A DNA stretch of 64,000 nucleotides from JACCVG01 sp963790245 (GTDB lineage: Bacteria > Actinomycetota > Thermoleophilia > Solirubrobacterales > Thermoleophilaceae): contig CAWBNP010000002.1 of assembly GCA_963790245.1 (NCBI GenBank), forward strand, positions 1,550,001 through 1,614,000, read 5' to 3'. This document shows positions 1 through 8,608 of this stretch, one piece after another; position 1 is the first letter of the stretch, and each line of letters opens with the position of its first letter. Below the pieces are notes generated by a model. It was not told where the DNA came from. It did no database searches and saw only the letters and a list, made by a program, of their open reading frames with translations. The translations under genes were made by a program, and so were the position numbers.

Positions 1-2
1 AT

Positions 3-776
3 CCGAACGGTCTGGGCAACGGCTCCGACCAGGTCGGGCGCAACATGATGTTCCACAACTTCACCCTCGCGACCTCGGTGTTCACCCAGGACGTCCATCC
101 GAATCGCGCCCAGAGCAACCCGCTGCAGATGGACGACCTGATCGGACCGTTCAAAGGCGCCGAGGTCAGGGCGCTCGGCCTTCCTTTCGTGAAGGGCGGC
201 CTCGTCCAGGTCGCCGGCGGTATCCCGCCGTTCGCCGTCGCCGGAATACTGGCGGGCTTCACCGGCTATGGGCGCGTGCACAAGCAGCTGATGCGCAGCG
301 GCCTGCTGCTCAGCCAGATCGGCGGGTCGCAGCTCGTCGGAGAGGACCTTCCGCAGGCGGAGAACCGCGTCGACCTCGACCCGGATCTCAAGGATCTCAA
401 CGGCCATCCGGCGCCGCGGATCACCTACTCGGCCCACCAACACGAGAAGGTCGCCGCCGAGCTGCTCGGCGCTCGGCTCGAGGCGATGCACCTGCGCGTC
501 AGGGGCGCTGTCGGGGCGGCGATCATCCCCTACCCGCTGATCTCCGACGGGCCGCCCGCGACGGCCCATTTGGCCGGCACCGCCCGGATGGGGACCGATC
601 CGCGTAGATCGGTGTGCGATCCTGACGGACAACTGCACGAGGTCGAGGGGGCGTTCGTCGCCGACGCTTCGACTTTCCCGACCTTCCCCGGCTTCAACCC
701 GACCAACACGATCATGGCCAACGCACTGCGCATCGCGCGTGGGATCACCGGCTCGAAACGAGAGGTGGGGGGGTGA
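3..776 (+). CDS. GMC-family oxidoreductase, C-terminal part (truncated by window edge)
   Basis: The reading frame is open from base 3, so the N-terminal FAD-binding half lies outside the window. The visible 257 residues end with the GMC C-terminal signature: an HLAGTARMG segment followed by a conserved VADASTFPTFPGFNPTNT stretch, which in the family carries the active-site His/Asn pair. GMC enzymes are flavoproteins that oxidise alcohols, sterols or sugars; the substrate cannot be told here. The stop TGA overlaps the GTG of the next gene (GTGA), so the ThuA-domain protein downstream is probably translated from the same message, a pairing that hints at sugar or polyol oxidation. Family assignment is firm, substrate unknown. 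Confidence 0.9.
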   Translation, partial: PNGLGNGSDQVGRNMMFHNFTLATSVFTQDVHPNRAQSNPLQMDDLIGPFKGAEVRALGLPFVKGGLVQVAGGIPPFAVAGILAGFTGYGRVHKQLMRSGLLLSQIGGSQLVGEDLPQAENRVDLDPDLKDLNGHPAPRITYSAHQHEKVAAELLGARLEAMHLRVRGAVGAAIIPYPLISDGPPATAHLAGTARMGTDPRRSVCDPDGQLHEVEGAFVADASTFPTFPGFNPTNTIMANALRIARGITGSKREVGG

Positions 777-1606
777 GCACCACCCGCGCGGGGCTCGCTC
801 TGCTGGGGCTGACCACGCTGCTGGCGATCGCCGTCCCGCCACCCACGCTCGCCCAGGCAAGGGCGGCAAAGGCGCCATCCAAGCTCGACCAGGTTCTGGT
901 CTTCACTCGCACCGAGACGTTCCGGCACTCGTCGATCGACGACGCGGTCGCGGCGGTCCAGCGGCTCGGGTCGCAGAACGGCTTCAGGATCGAGCGCACG
1001 GAGAATCCCGCGGCGTTCACCGACCGAAACCTCAGGCGCTACGACGTCGTCATGTTCGTGCTCACAACGGGCGACGTGCTTGATCCTCCCCAGGAGCAAG
1101 CGCTGGAGCGCTACATGCGGCGGGGCGGTGGCTATGCCGGCGTCCATTCGGCCGCCGACACCGAGCATGACTGGTCCTTCTATGGACGGCTGGTCGGCGC
1201 ATACTTCAGGGTCCATCCGCTGATCTACACCCCCGCGATGTTCACGAACGAGGCGCACAGGAATGCTTCGACGAGGCATCTGCCCCGGCAGTTCGGCGTC
1301 ACCGACGAGCACTACTCCTTCGATCACAGCCCGCGGGGAGAGGTGAAGGTGCTGCTCTCGATCGACGAGAACTCCTACATGGTCAACCCGAATACATCGA
1401 TTCTCAACGGGCAGGTCAGCGACGGCCACATGGGCGATCATCCGATGGCGTGGTGTCACCGCAACGTCGGCGGGCCGAGCTGGTACACGGCGATCGGCCA
1501 CAGCGACACGCTCTACAGCAAGACCTTCTACCTCAAGCACCTGCTCGGTGGAATCCGCATTGCCGCCGGCGTCGTAAAGGCGCCGTGTGGGTCAGGCCGC
1601 AACTGA
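773..1606 (+). CDS. Secreted ThuA-domain protein (trehalose-utilisation-like)
   Basis: This is a 277-residue protein with a hydrophobic N-terminal segment (about residues 7-27) ending in an Ala-rich cleavage-like site, followed by a ThuA/class-I-glutamine-amidotransferase-like fold. Recognisable landmarks are VLVFTRTETFRHSSI near the start of the mature part, GGGYAGVHSAADTEHDW in the middle, and HPMAWCHRNVGG near the end. ThuA proteins are linked to trehalose and other sugar metabolism, but their chemistry is poorly known. The GTG start overlaps the stop of the GMC oxidoreductase by four bases, suggesting translational coupling and a joint role in extracytoplasmic carbohydrate oxidation (inference). 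The 3' end runs 15 bases into the convergent membrane-protein gene. Confidence 0.85.
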   Translation: MSTTRAGLALLGLTTLLAIAVPPPTLAQARAAKAPSKLDQVLVFTRTETFRHSSIDDAVAAVQRLGSQNGFRIERTENPAAFTDRNLRRYDVVMFVLTTGDVLDPPQEQALERYMRRGGGYAGVHSAADTEHDWSFYGRLVGAYFRVHPLIYTPAMFTNEAHRNASTRHLPRQFGVTDEHYSFDHSPRGEVKVLLSIDENSYMVNPNTSILNGQVSDGHMGDHPMAWCHRNVGGPSWYTAIGHSDTLYSKTFYLKHLLGGIRIAAGVVKAPCGSGRN

Positions 1607-3280
1607 TCGCGGCTCTGCGTCCCCCGTTCGATACTCGCTGAACAGCGCTGCGAGCGCGAACGGAGCGAACCAGACGACGTAGAGGTAGAACCAGTGGTCG
1701 ACCGTCAGCTGGAAGGCGAGCACCACCGCCGCCCCGAGCGCCGCGACCTGGCCGACCGTCCGCCGACTCGGCCGGAAGGCGACGAGCACCCCGAGCACCA
1801 CGACCCCGGCCTGGAGAATCGGCTGCAGCCATTCGATCGCGGGATAGGAGCCGCCCCAGAAGCCGAACGGCGAGCTGCGGTCGATCTGGGTCGCGACCGT
1901 ACGGTTGTAGAAGTCGGCGATGCCGCCTCCCTGAAGGACGCCGAACGCGACGAGGAGGGCGCCGAAGATCAAGCCGAAGACCGCGCAGAAGGCCGCTACC
2001 GTCGGCAGTCGAAAGCGGTCCTCGATCCCGCGCGCGAACAGCGGGAACAGCACGAGCGGGGCGAACTTCGCCGCCGCTGCGAGCGCGAGGACCTCGGCCC
2101 TGACCGCTGTCGATGAGACGCCGACCAGGCCGAGTACGAGCAGCCCCGCGATCAGCGAGTCGTTGGCGTTGGAGGAGAGCGCGAAAAGGGTGTAGGGGTA
2201 GGCGACCCAGCCGAACGCCAGCGCGGCGCCGAGCATCCGGCCCTCGGGCCCGGCGCGCATCCGCCGCCCGAGGACGAACAGGCCGATGATCACGATCAGA
2301 TCGAAAAAGACCGCCGCCGCGTGCGCGGCCGGCACCGTCGTCCACTCGCCGTCCGGCGGGAAGAGGAGTACGAACGGCACGTAGACGAGGTAGTTGAACG
2401 GTCCGTAGGTGTCGCCTGTGGGCACCTGCTCTGAGAAGTCCTTGCCGTAGATGTCCTCGCCCTTGACGATGTGCTCGGCGCCCAGCACGCCGGCGTAGCC
2501 GACGTCGATCACGTTCGAGTCGACGATGTTGAGGCCGACTCGGAAGGCGCTCAGCAGCACGATCAGCCCGATCAGCAGCCAGTAGGGGGCATACGGAACC
2601 AGCGGGCCGGACCGCTCGCGCGGCCGGAACCCAGCGATCAGCATTCGCACCAGCAGGTATCCGAGGACGGGGTAGGCGAGCGGGACCGAGAGGTCGATCC
2701 GCGCGGCGTTGAAGAAGAAGTGTGAGACGCCGAAGGACAGCAGCACGAGCAGGTCGAGGTGCAGCAGGCGGAACGGTCTGCGCGGGTCGAAGAAGGCGGC
2801 GAAGAACAACGCGCAGAGCGGCAGCCAGATGAACGGCGAGTTAACCGCCTTGCCGAACGCGCCCGGGTAGCCGCGCGCCATCGTCCAAGCGACCTGGTCC
2901 CCCCGCCAGGCTTCCCTGCACGAGCCGTCGGGGGAGCAGGTGGCCACCTGCCCGGTCGCGTCATCGACCTGGATCTGGGCGAGCTCGTCGTCGTTCGCGT
3001 GGTAGCTGACCTGCCACCGCCCGGGGCCGTTGGTGTAGGCGGTCGGCTTGGCGTTGGGGTGCGCCTCGAGCGTCGCGCGCGCGGCCTCGGTCTCGGATGC
3101 GACGACGATCATCTCCTCGGCGGTTCGCGTATAGCCCTCGGGAGGCTTGTCGAGCTCGTCGATCTGGGTCACGGCGAGCGCGGCCGGAGCGAACAGGAGC
3201 GCGGCGAGGAGCGCGATCGCGACCGAGATCAGCGCCCTCCGCGCGCGCGTCGAGGTCGGAGCGATCGCCGGCGCAGCCAT
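1592..3280 (-). CDS. Polytopic membrane protein, GT87/DUF2029-like glycosyltransferase
   Basis: This 562-residue protein starts at the ATG at 3280; an earlier in-frame start adds 11 uncharacteristic residues. It has a signal-like first hydrophobic segment, an extracytoplasmic region of about 100 residues containing a Cys pair (TCSPDGSCREAW), then about ten membrane helices. The arrangement of short charged loops (DPRRPFR, FRPRERSG, NVIDVGYAGV) and a periplasmic acidic stretch after helix 3 resembles GT87/DUF2029 C-type glycosyltransferases, which use polyprenyl-phosphate sugars for envelope glycans. The catalytic Asp cannot be assigned with certainty. It converges on the ThuA gene and diverges from the VOC gene. 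The call rests on topology and general resemblance. Confidence 0.65.
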   Translation of the reverse strand: MAAPAIAPTSTRARRALISVAIALLAALLFAPAALAVTQIDELDKPPEGYTRTAEEMIVVASETEAARATLEAHPNAKPTAYTNGPGRWQVSYHANDDELAQIQVDDATGQVATCSPDGSCREAWRGDQVAWTMARGYPGAFGKAVNSPFIWLPLCALFFAAFFDPRRPFRLLHLDLLVLLSFGVSHFFFNAARIDLSVPLAYPVLGYLLVRMLIAGFRPRERSGPLVPYAPYWLLIGLIVLLSAFRVGLNIVDSNVIDVGYAGVLGAEHIVKGEDIYGKDFSEQVPTGDTYGPFNYLVYVPFVLLFPPDGEWTTVPAAHAAAVFFDLIVIIGLFVLGRRMRAGPEGRMLGAALAFGWVAYPYTLFALSSNANDSLIAGLLVLGLVGVSSTAVRAEVLALAAAAKFAPLVLFPLFARGIEDRFRLPTVAAFCAVFGLIFGALLVAFGVLQGGGIADFYNRTVATQIDRSSPFGFWGGSYPAIEWLQPILQAGVVVLGVLVAFRPSRRTVGQVAALGAAVVLAFQLTVDHWFYLYVVWFAPFALAALFSEYRTGDAEPRSVAA

Positions 3281-3315
3281 TGACCCATCATCTCGTACGG
3301 GCGACAATCCCACGC

Positions 3316-3321
3316 TACGGT
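3316..3321 (+). promoter_or_regulatory. Candidate -10 box (TACGGT) for the VOC gene
   Basis: TACGGT lies six bases before the ATG at 3328 and no Shine-Dalgarno sequence is visible. This spacing would place the transcript start at or next to the ATG (leaderless mRNA). It fits the pattern seen at about twenty other starts in this window. Confidence 0.45.
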
Positions 3322-3327
3322 GTCTCG

Positions 3328-3657
3328 ATGCCGATCGATCTGATCGAGTTCCCGGCCGACGACGTCGACCGGGCCCGCCGCTTCTGGTCCGGGCTTCTGT
3401 CGGTGGACCTGGAAGGCCGGAAAGAGGGCGAAGGCGACGGCTGGCAGACCCACGGCGAGCGGCCGGCGCTCGGCGTTCACGAGCGGGGTCGCGGACCCGG
3501 TGATTCCTCCTCGCTGCCCTACTTCGAGGTCGACGACCTCGCCGCTGCGCTCGAGCGGGTCACCGGGCTCGGTGGCGTCGTGATCCACCCCGGTGGGCGA
3601 TGGGCGATCTGCAAGGACTCCGAGGGCAGCCCGTTCGGGCTGGCGGCCAGGACCTGA
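3328..3657 (+). CDS. Glyoxalase/bleomycin-resistance (VOC) superfamily protein
   Basis: A 109-residue single VOC module. It opens with PIDLIEFPADDVDRARRFW, typical of the first beta-alpha unit of this fold, has a central LPYFEVDDLAAALERV segment that starts the second half, and ends in KDSEGSPFGL, the usual final strand. The start is the ATG at 3328, chosen because the domain begins immediately there; the longer in-frame extension upstream overlaps the divergent gene and lacks family features. VOC proteins bind metal and act as lyases, dioxygenases or resistance proteins; this one is too generic to name a substrate. It converges on the P450 gene. Confidence 0.85.
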   Translation: MPIDLIEFPADDVDRARRFWSGLLSVDLEGRKEGEGDGWQTHGERPALGVHERGRGPGDSSSLPYFEVDDLAAALERVTGLGGVVIHPGGRWAICKDSEGSPFGLAART

Positions 3658-3659
3658 GC

Positions 3660-3672
3660 CGGCGGATCGCCG
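3660..3672. terminator. Short hairpin between convergent genes
   Basis: CGGCG-GAT-CGCCG forms a five-base-pair stem with a three-base loop in the 18-base gap between the VOC stop and the P450 stop. There is no T-tract on either side. It could serve as a bidirectional terminator, but a short G+C-rich palindrome is not rare in this sequence. Confidence 0.3.
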
Positions 3673-3675
3673 ACG

Positions 3676-4923
3676 CTACGGCGCGGGGGTCAGCCGTACC
3701 GGGAGGGTCCGGAGCTGGTTGATGAACGGCGAGAGCGTCTGGGCCGGGGGGCCGGCAAGCTCGATCGCGGGATAGCGCGCGAGCGTTTCCTCGAACAGCA
3801 CCTTGAGCTCGAGCCGGGCGAGCGCGGTGCCGAGGCAGAAGTGCCGGCCACCCGCGCCGAAGGCCTGGTGCTCCTCGGTGCGCGTGATGTCGAAGCGGTC
3901 CGGATCGCTGTGTCGCTCCTCGTCGCGATTGGAGGAGGCGTACCACATGATCACCTTGTCGCCCTTGGCGATCGGACACCCATTGAGCTCGGTGTCGCGG
4001 GTGGCCGTGCGCCGGAAATGGGCGAACGCCGGGAACATCCTCAGCGACTCCTCGACCGTGCCGGTCACGAGCGACGGATCGGCGAGCAGCAGGGCGCGCT
4101 GGTCGGGATTCTCGATCAGCGCCCGCATCCCGCTGCAGTAGGTCGCCTTGGTGCTGTCGTTGCCGGCCGCGACCAGCAGGAAGAAGCCCATCACGAGCTC
4201 GTGCTCGGCGAGCTGCTCGCCGTCGATCTCGGCGTGGACGAGGACGCTCGTGAGGTCGTCGGTCGGGTTCTCGCGCCGCTCGGCGATCAGCCGGGTACAG
4301 CGGGCGAAGATCTCCGGGATGTCGCGCTCCATGACCGTCTGGATGCCTTCGGGGTTGATGTCGGGATCGCCGGCGCCGAGCGTCGTGTTCATCAATCGCG
4401 CCCAGATCGCATCGTCCTCGGGCGGAATCCCCATGAAGCTGCCGATTACGCGCGAGACGACGGGCTGGGCCACGTCGGTGACCAGGTCGCATTGCTCGCG
4501 CCCTGCTAGACCGTCGAGCACCCCGACCGTGATCGCCCTGATCGACTCCTCATGCTCGGCGATCCGCCGCGGCGTGAACCCGCGCTGGAAGAGTGCCTTG
4601 AGCCGGTCGTGCTTGGGCGGGTCCATCCCGATGAACATCGCCCGCGCGAGCTCGATCGGGAAGACCGAGTCGCTGACGGCGGTCACCCCGCCGAGTTCCG
4701 AGGAGTAGGTCTCCCAGTCACGGCTTACCGTCGCGATGTCCTCGGCCCTTGTCACCGACCAGTAGCCGCGCTCCTCGGGGAACTCCGGGATTTCCCGGCT
4801 CCAGTGCACGGGGCATTCGCTGCGCAGCTCCTTGAACAGCTCGTGCGGCGGTCCGTCTACCCAGCGCTCACCCTCGATCACGAGCGTCTCGTCAAGCGCC
4901 GCTGTCCGCTTTAAGCTGGCCAT
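3676..4923 (-). CDS. Cytochrome P450, CYP125/142/124-like
   Basis: A soluble 415-residue bacterial P450. The I-helix oxygen-activation motif is AGNDST at residues 253-258, the K-helix ExxR is E292-R295, and the haem loop FGAGGRHFCLG puts the axial thiolate at Cys363. The AGN-D-S-T variant and the MDPPKHDRLK segment (C-helix, about residues 100-109) are characteristic of the sterol/branched-chain-lipid hydroxylase group around CYP125, CYP142 and CYP124, though substrate cannot be fixed from this. No ferredoxin or ferredoxin reductase lies beside it, so electrons must come from elsewhere. The start ATG lies eight bases after a TATAGT box, suggesting a leaderless transcript. Confidence 0.95.
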   Translation of the reverse strand: MASLKRTAALDETLVIEGERWVDGPPHELFKELRSECPVHWSREIPEFPEERGYWSVTRAEDIATVSRDWETYSSELGGVTAVSDSVFPIELARAMFIGMDPPKHDRLKALFQRGFTPRRIAEHEESIRAITVGVLDGLAGREQCDLVTDVAQPVVSRVIGSFMGIPPEDDAIWARLMNTTLGAGDPDINPEGIQTVMERDIPEIFARCTRLIAERRENPTDDLTSVLVHAEIDGEQLAEHELVMGFFLLVAAGNDSTKATYCSGMRALIENPDQRALLLADPSLVTGTVEESLRMFPAFAHFRRTATRDTELNGCPIAKGDKVIMWYASSNRDEERHSDPDRFDITRTEEHQAFGAGGRHFCLGTALARLELKVLFEETLARYPAIELAGPPAQTLSPFINQLRTLPVRLTPAP

Positions 4924-4931
4924 CCAGCCAA

Positions 4932-4959
4932 ACTATAACGGGCGCGGGAAGCGTAAACT
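4932..4959. promoter_or_regulatory. Back-to-back -10 boxes of a compact divergent promoter
   Basis: The 44-base gap between the P450 and the secreted-protein gene holds TATAGT on the - strand (4937-4932), eight bases from the P450 ATG, and TAAACT on the + strand (4954-4959), eight bases from the ATG at 4968. Neither gene has a Shine-Dalgarno sequence. The -35 region of each promoter would have to lie across or inside the other's transcript start, so the two are probably mutually exclusive (inference). Confidence 0.55.
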
Positions 4960-4967
4960 CCATTGCG

Positions 4968-5351
4968 ATGATGATGCGACCGATCCTCGCCCTGCTCACG
5001 CTCGCTCTGGTGTTTGCGCCGAGCGCCGTCGCCGCCGGGAAGGATCGCTTTTCCGGCGGGGTCAGTGGCGATGGGATCAGCGCTCGCTACACGGTCGCGG
5101 CCGTGGGCAAGAAGGCCTGCGTGACCCTCGATGACCCCGGCACGACCGCCAGCAACCCGATCGAGGATCTCTCGTTCACGGCACGCGACGGGAAGAAGAA
5201 GGTCCGGTTCACCCACCCGGCCCCAGCCGCCGCCGAGCTCTGCAAGAAGGACCGCAAATTCGCCGCGGCCCTGCGCGAGACGAAGACGCTCAAGGCCGTG
5301 GCGTTCGGGCAGTACGGCGGCACCGCCAAGGGAAGGCTGAAGCGCCGATGA
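4968..5351 (+). CDS. Small secreted protein of unknown function
   Basis: A 127-residue protein with a clear signal peptide (residues 1-23, MMMRPILALLTLALVFAPSAVAA) and a mature part rich in Lys and Arg. Two Cys residues in the mature part (KKACVTL and AELCKKD) could form a disulfide. No domain is recognised. Three ATG codons follow one another at the start; the first is used here because it sits at leaderless spacing from TAAACT. The stop TGA overlaps the ATG of a 41-residue membrane peptide (ATGA), so the two are likely co-translated. Function is unknown. Confidence 0.75.
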   Translation: MMMRPILALLTLALVFAPSAVAAGKDRFSGGVSGDGISARYTVAAVGKKACVTLDDPGTTASNPIEDLSFTARDGKKKVRFTHPAPAAAELCKKDRKFAAALRETKTLKAVAFGQYGGTAKGRLKRR

Positions 5352-5473
5352 CGGGCGATCCCGATAGCGGGCAGCCCGGGCGCGCCGTGGCGCTGATCAT
5401 CATCGTCGCAATCGGGCTGATGCTGGCCTTCTGGCTGATCGGCTTCGACGTGATGCGCGACGCCGTCACCTAG
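5348..5473 (+). CDS. 41-residue single-pass membrane peptide
   Basis: The ORF of 42 codons starts with an ATG that overlaps the stop of the secreted-protein gene (ATGA) and ends with TAG at 5471-5473. The product has a hydrophilic N-terminus (MTGDPDSGQPGR), one strongly hydrophobic segment (VALIIIVAIGLMLAFWLIGF) long enough to span the membrane, and a short acidic/basic tail (DVMRDAVT). It is too short for homology to be judged by eye. The translational-coupling overlap and membrane-like composition support it as a real gene; an association with the secreted protein upstream is inference. Confidence 0.6.
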   Translation: MTGDPDSGQPGRAVALIIIVAIGLMLAFWLIGFDVMRDAVT

Positions 5474-5479
5474 ACCGGC

Positions 5480-6289
5480 GTGCCCACCGAACCATCGAAC
5501 GAGCTCGCCTGCCTCAATGGGCGGCTCACGGCGGCCTCCGAGGCGATGATCCCCGCGACCGACGAGGGCTTCCTGCGCGGCGACGGAGCGTTCGAGCTGA
5601 TCCGCGTCTACGACGGCAAGCCGTTCGCGTTGATCGACCATCTCGACCGACTCGAGGGCTCCGCCTCGCGGCTGCGGCTGCCCGACTTCGAGCGGGCGAC
5701 GCTCACCGATGAGATCCGGACCGTTCTCGCCGAGCGCGGTGGCTCTGAGTTCGATGGCTGCTTGCGGATCGTCGTCACGCGCGAGGGGCGCCGTTTGCTG
5801 CTGACCGAGCAGACCCCGGGGCGCGCCGGTGCGATCCGGCTCGGCGCGGTCACCTACGCGCCGACCCGCGTGCTCGACGGGATCAAGTCGCTCTCCTACG
5901 GGGCGAACATGCTCTGCTCGCGGCTGGCTCGCGAGCGCGGCTTCGACGAGGCGCTGATGGTCACCCCGCACGGCCGAGTCCTCGAAGCACCGACCTCGTC
6001 GCTTTTCTGGATCGACCAGGGCGGGACCCTGTGTACCCCGCCGCTCGCCGATCACATCCTCGCGTCGATCACCCGCGATCGGATCCTACGGCTCGTCGAG
6101 GTCGAGGAACGGGCTTGCACGCTCGAGGACCTCTCCTTCGCGCAGGAGGCCTTCCTCGCCTCCACGACCCGCGAGGTCCAGCCGGTTTCGGCGATCGAGG
6201 AGACGACGCTGCCCGACCCAGGGCCGGTCACGCGCTCGACAGCCGCCGTGCTGCGTGAGCAGATCACGGCCGAGTTGGCCGGCTCGTGA
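5480..6289 (+). CDS. Class IV (fold-type IV) PLP aminotransferase
   Basis: A 269-residue member of the branched-chain aminotransferase / D-amino-acid aminotransferase / aminodeoxychorismate lyase family. The FLRGDGAFELIRVYDGKPF segment is the typical N-terminal signature; the lysine in IKSLSYGANM is the expected Schiff-base residue; and RVLEAPTSSLFWI carries the Glu that contacts the pyridine nitrogen. Sequence alone does not separate IlvE-, PabC- and Dat-type activities. The GTG start follows the 41-residue peptide by six bases, and the stop overlaps the next gene's GTG (GTGA). That coupling to a nucleotide-sugar operon is notable because a sugar aminotransferase is otherwise missing there. 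Confidence 0.85.
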   Translation: MPTEPSNELACLNGRLTAASEAMIPATDEGFLRGDGAFELIRVYDGKPFALIDHLDRLEGSASRLRLPDFERATLTDEIRTVLAERGGSEFDGCLRIVVTREGRRLLLTEQTPGRAGAIRLGAVTYAPTRVLDGIKSLSYGANMLCSRLARERGFDEALMVTPHGRVLEAPTSSLFWIDQGGTLCTPPLADHILASITRDRILRLVEVEERACTLEDLSFAQEAFLASTTREVQPVSAIEETTLPDPGPVTRSTAAVLREQITAELAGS

Positions 6290-7362
6290 GGGTCGCGACG
6301 GTCGTCGGCAACCGGCCGCAGTTCGTCAAGGCCGCGGTCGTCTCGCGCAGGCTGCGTGAGCGCGCGACCGAGATCCTCATCCACACCGGGCAGCACTACG
6401 ACGACGAGCTCTCGCAGATCTTTTTCGACGAACTCGACCTCGCCGCGCCAGATCACCGGCTCGAGCTCGGCACCGGCTCCAACACGCAACAGACCTCACG
6501 GATGCTCGCGGCGCTAGAACCGCTGTTCGTCGCGCTCGCCCCCGACGTCGTGCTCGTCTACGGCGATACGAACTCAACACTCGCCGGGGCTCTCTGCGCC
6601 GCCCAGCAGGGGATCGCGATTGCCCACGTCGAGGCGGGAATGCGTTCGTTTGACCACCGGATGCCCGAGGAGCTCAATCGCGTCCTGACCGACCACTGCA
6701 GCGACCTGCTGCTCTGCTCGACCCAGACGGCGATCGAGAACCTCGAGCGCGAGCGCGCCCGCGGCGAGCGCCACCTCGTCGGCGACGTGATGGCCGACCT
6801 CGCTCTCGCGACGGTGCCGATCGCCGAGCAGCGCTCCGATGTGCTCGAACGGCTCGGGCTCGAGGCGGGCTCGTATCTCTTGGTGACGGCTCACCGTGCG
6901 GGAACCGTTGACGACCCCGACCGCCTCGCGGCGCTGGTCGGGCTGCTCGAGGCCCTGCCGGCTCCCGTCATCTTTGCGCTGCACCCGCGGACCCGGGCCA
7001 AGCTCGAGGCCGCCGGCCGGCTCGAATCGCTCGCGTCGAGCGGGCTGACGCTGACCGCCCCGCTCGGCTATCTCGACATGATCCGGCTGACCGGTTCGGC
7101 GCGCGCGGTACTGACCGACTCCGGAGGCCTCCAAAAGGAAGCGCTCGTGCTCGGCACCCCGTGCGTCACCCTGCGCGACACGACTGAGTGGACCGAGACG
7201 GTCGACAGCGGCTGGAACGTGCTGGTAGATCTCGACCGCGACGCCGCGCTGGCCGCGCTCGAGCGGCCGCGACCCGCGGATGCGCCCGCCGATCTCTACG
7301 GAGGCGGGCACGCCGGAGAGCGGATCGGCGACGTCCTCGCCGCCTACACTTGCGAGCGATGA
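6286..7362 (+). CDS. UDP-GlcNAc-type 2-epimerase (WecB/WbpI family)
   Basis: A 358-residue non-hydrolysing UDP-sugar 2-epimerase. Diagnostic segments are VVGNRPQFVKAA at the N-terminus, HTGQHYDDELSQIFF, VYGDTNSTLAGAL, HVEAGMRSFDHRMPEE (catalytic acidic/His cluster) and DSGGLQKEALVLGTPC in the UDP-binding C-terminal domain. WecB acts on UDP-GlcNAc and WbpI on the 2,3-diacetamido uronate; the dehydrogenase, oxidoreductase and acetyltransferase that follow favour a WbpI-like role here (inference). The GTG start overlaps the upstream stop, and the stop overlaps the next ATG (ATGA). Confidence 0.92.
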   Translation: MRVATVVGNRPQFVKAAVVSRRLRERATEILIHTGQHYDDELSQIFFDELDLAAPDHRLELGTGSNTQQTSRMLAALEPLFVALAPDVVLVYGDTNSTLAGALCAAQQGIAIAHVEAGMRSFDHRMPEELNRVLTDHCSDLLLCSTQTAIENLERERARGERHLVGDVMADLALATVPIAEQRSDVLERLGLEAGSYLLVTAHRAGTVDDPDRLAALVGLLEALPAPVIFALHPRTRAKLEAAGRLESLASSGLTLTAPLGYLDMIRLTGSARAVLTDSGGLQKEALVLGTPCVTLRDTTEWTETVDSGWNVLVDLDRDAALAALERPRPADAPADLYGGGHAGERIGDVLAAYTCER

Positions 7363-8606
7363 GAATCGGAGTAGTCGGCTTGGGCTACGTCGGCCTGCCG
7401 CTCTGCGTCGAGTTCGCGGAGGCGGGTCACGACGTGATCGGCGTGGACACGGAGCCACGCCGCGTCGCGGCGATCCAGAACCAGGAGAGCTACGTCGAGG
7501 ACATCAGCTCCGACCGGCTGCGCGCCGTCGACGGCAGGCTGTCGGCGTCGACCCGCTACACCGAGCTCGCGGAGGCCGACGCGATCGTGATAGCGGTGCC
7601 GACACCGCTGACCCGCAACCGCGAGCCCGACCTCGGGCCGCTGCTCAGCTCGGGCCGCTCGCTGGCCGGAGTCCTGCGCGCCGGGCAGCTGATCGTGCTC
7701 GAATCGACCACCTATCCCGGCACCACGCGCGAGCAGCTGATCCCGCTGCTCGAGGAGTCGGGGCTGGCGGCCGGACGGGACTTCAACGTCGCCTTCTCGC
7801 CCGAGCGGGTCGACCCCGGCCGCACCGACTACACGATGCGCAACACGCCGAAGGTCGTCGGTGGCTTCACCGACGCCTGCCGTGACCGCGCCGTGGCGCT
7901 CTACGCCGATATCTGCGATGAACTCGTCCCGGTCTCGACGCTCGAGTCGGCCGAGATGACCAAGCTGCTCGAGAACATCTTCCGCTCGGTCAACATCGCG
8001 CTCGTCAACGAGCTGGCGATCATCAGCGACCGGATGGGGATCGACATCTGGGAGGTCGTAGACGCCGCCGCGACCAAGCCCTACGGATTCATGCGCTTTG
8101 AGCCGGGCCCCGGGATGGGCGGTCACTGCCTGCCCGTCGATCCGTTCTACCTCGCCTGGCGTGCGCGCGAGTTCGACAGCTCGACCGAGTTCGTCGAGCA
8201 CGCCGGAGATGTCAACCAGCGGATGCCCTACTTCTGCGTCGAGCGGATCACCCGCGCGCTCAATGACCATTCAAAGTCGATCCGCGGGTCGCGGATCGCG
8301 ATCATCGGCGTCTCCTACAAGGCGGGAGTCGGCGATTTGCGCGAAGCGCCGGCGCTGAAGATCATGCGGATCCTGCGCGAGCAGGGCGCCGAGCTGTCCT
8401 ATTCCGACGAGCACATCGCCGAGCTGCCCGACGTCGGCCTCGCAAGCCAGCCGCTCGACGAGATCCTGCCGGGGTCGGACTGCGCGGTGATCGTCACGGC
8501 CCATCCGACACTCGACGTGGAACGGCTGGTCCGCGATGCTCAGCTCGTGGTCGACTTCCGCGGCGCGACGCGCGGCATCAAGGCTGACAACCTGGTGCGG
8601 TTGTAG
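7359..8606 (+). CDS. UDP-N-acetylglucosamine 6-dehydrogenase-like (WbpA/WecC family)
   Basis: A 415-residue NAD-dependent nucleotide-sugar 6-dehydrogenase. It has the Rossmann start MRIGVVGLGYVGLPLC, the substrate loop ESYVEDI typical of the WbpA subgroup, the central ESTTYPGTTRE and FSPERVDPG segments, and the active-site Cys in GPGMGGHCLPVDPF. The C-terminal UDP-binding domain contains SYKAGVGDLREAPALKI. The reaction oxidises the sugar C6 hydroxyl to a carboxylate with two NAD+. The ATG at 7359 overlaps the previous stop by four bases; a longer upstream frame is only a shadow of the epimerase gene. The next gene begins two bases after the stop. Confidence 0.92.
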   Translation: MRIGVVGLGYVGLPLCVEFAEAGHDVIGVDTEPRRVAAIQNQESYVEDISSDRLRAVDGRLSASTRYTELAEADAIVIAVPTPLTRNREPDLGPLLSSGRSLAGVLRAGQLIVLESTTYPGTTREQLIPLLEESGLAAGRDFNVAFSPERVDPGRTDYTMRNTPKVVGGFTDACRDRAVALYADICDELVPVSTLESAEMTKLLENIFRSVNIALVNELAIISDRMGIDIWEVVDAAATKPYGFMRFEPGPGMGGHCLPVDPFYLAWRAREFDSSTEFVEHAGDVNQRMPYFCVERITRALNDHSKSIRGSRIAIIGVSYKAGVGDLREAPALKIMRILREQGAELSYSDEHIAELPDVGLASQPLDEILPGSDCAVIVTAHPTLDVERLVRDAQLVVDFRGATRGIKADNLVRL

Positions 8607-8608
8607 AC

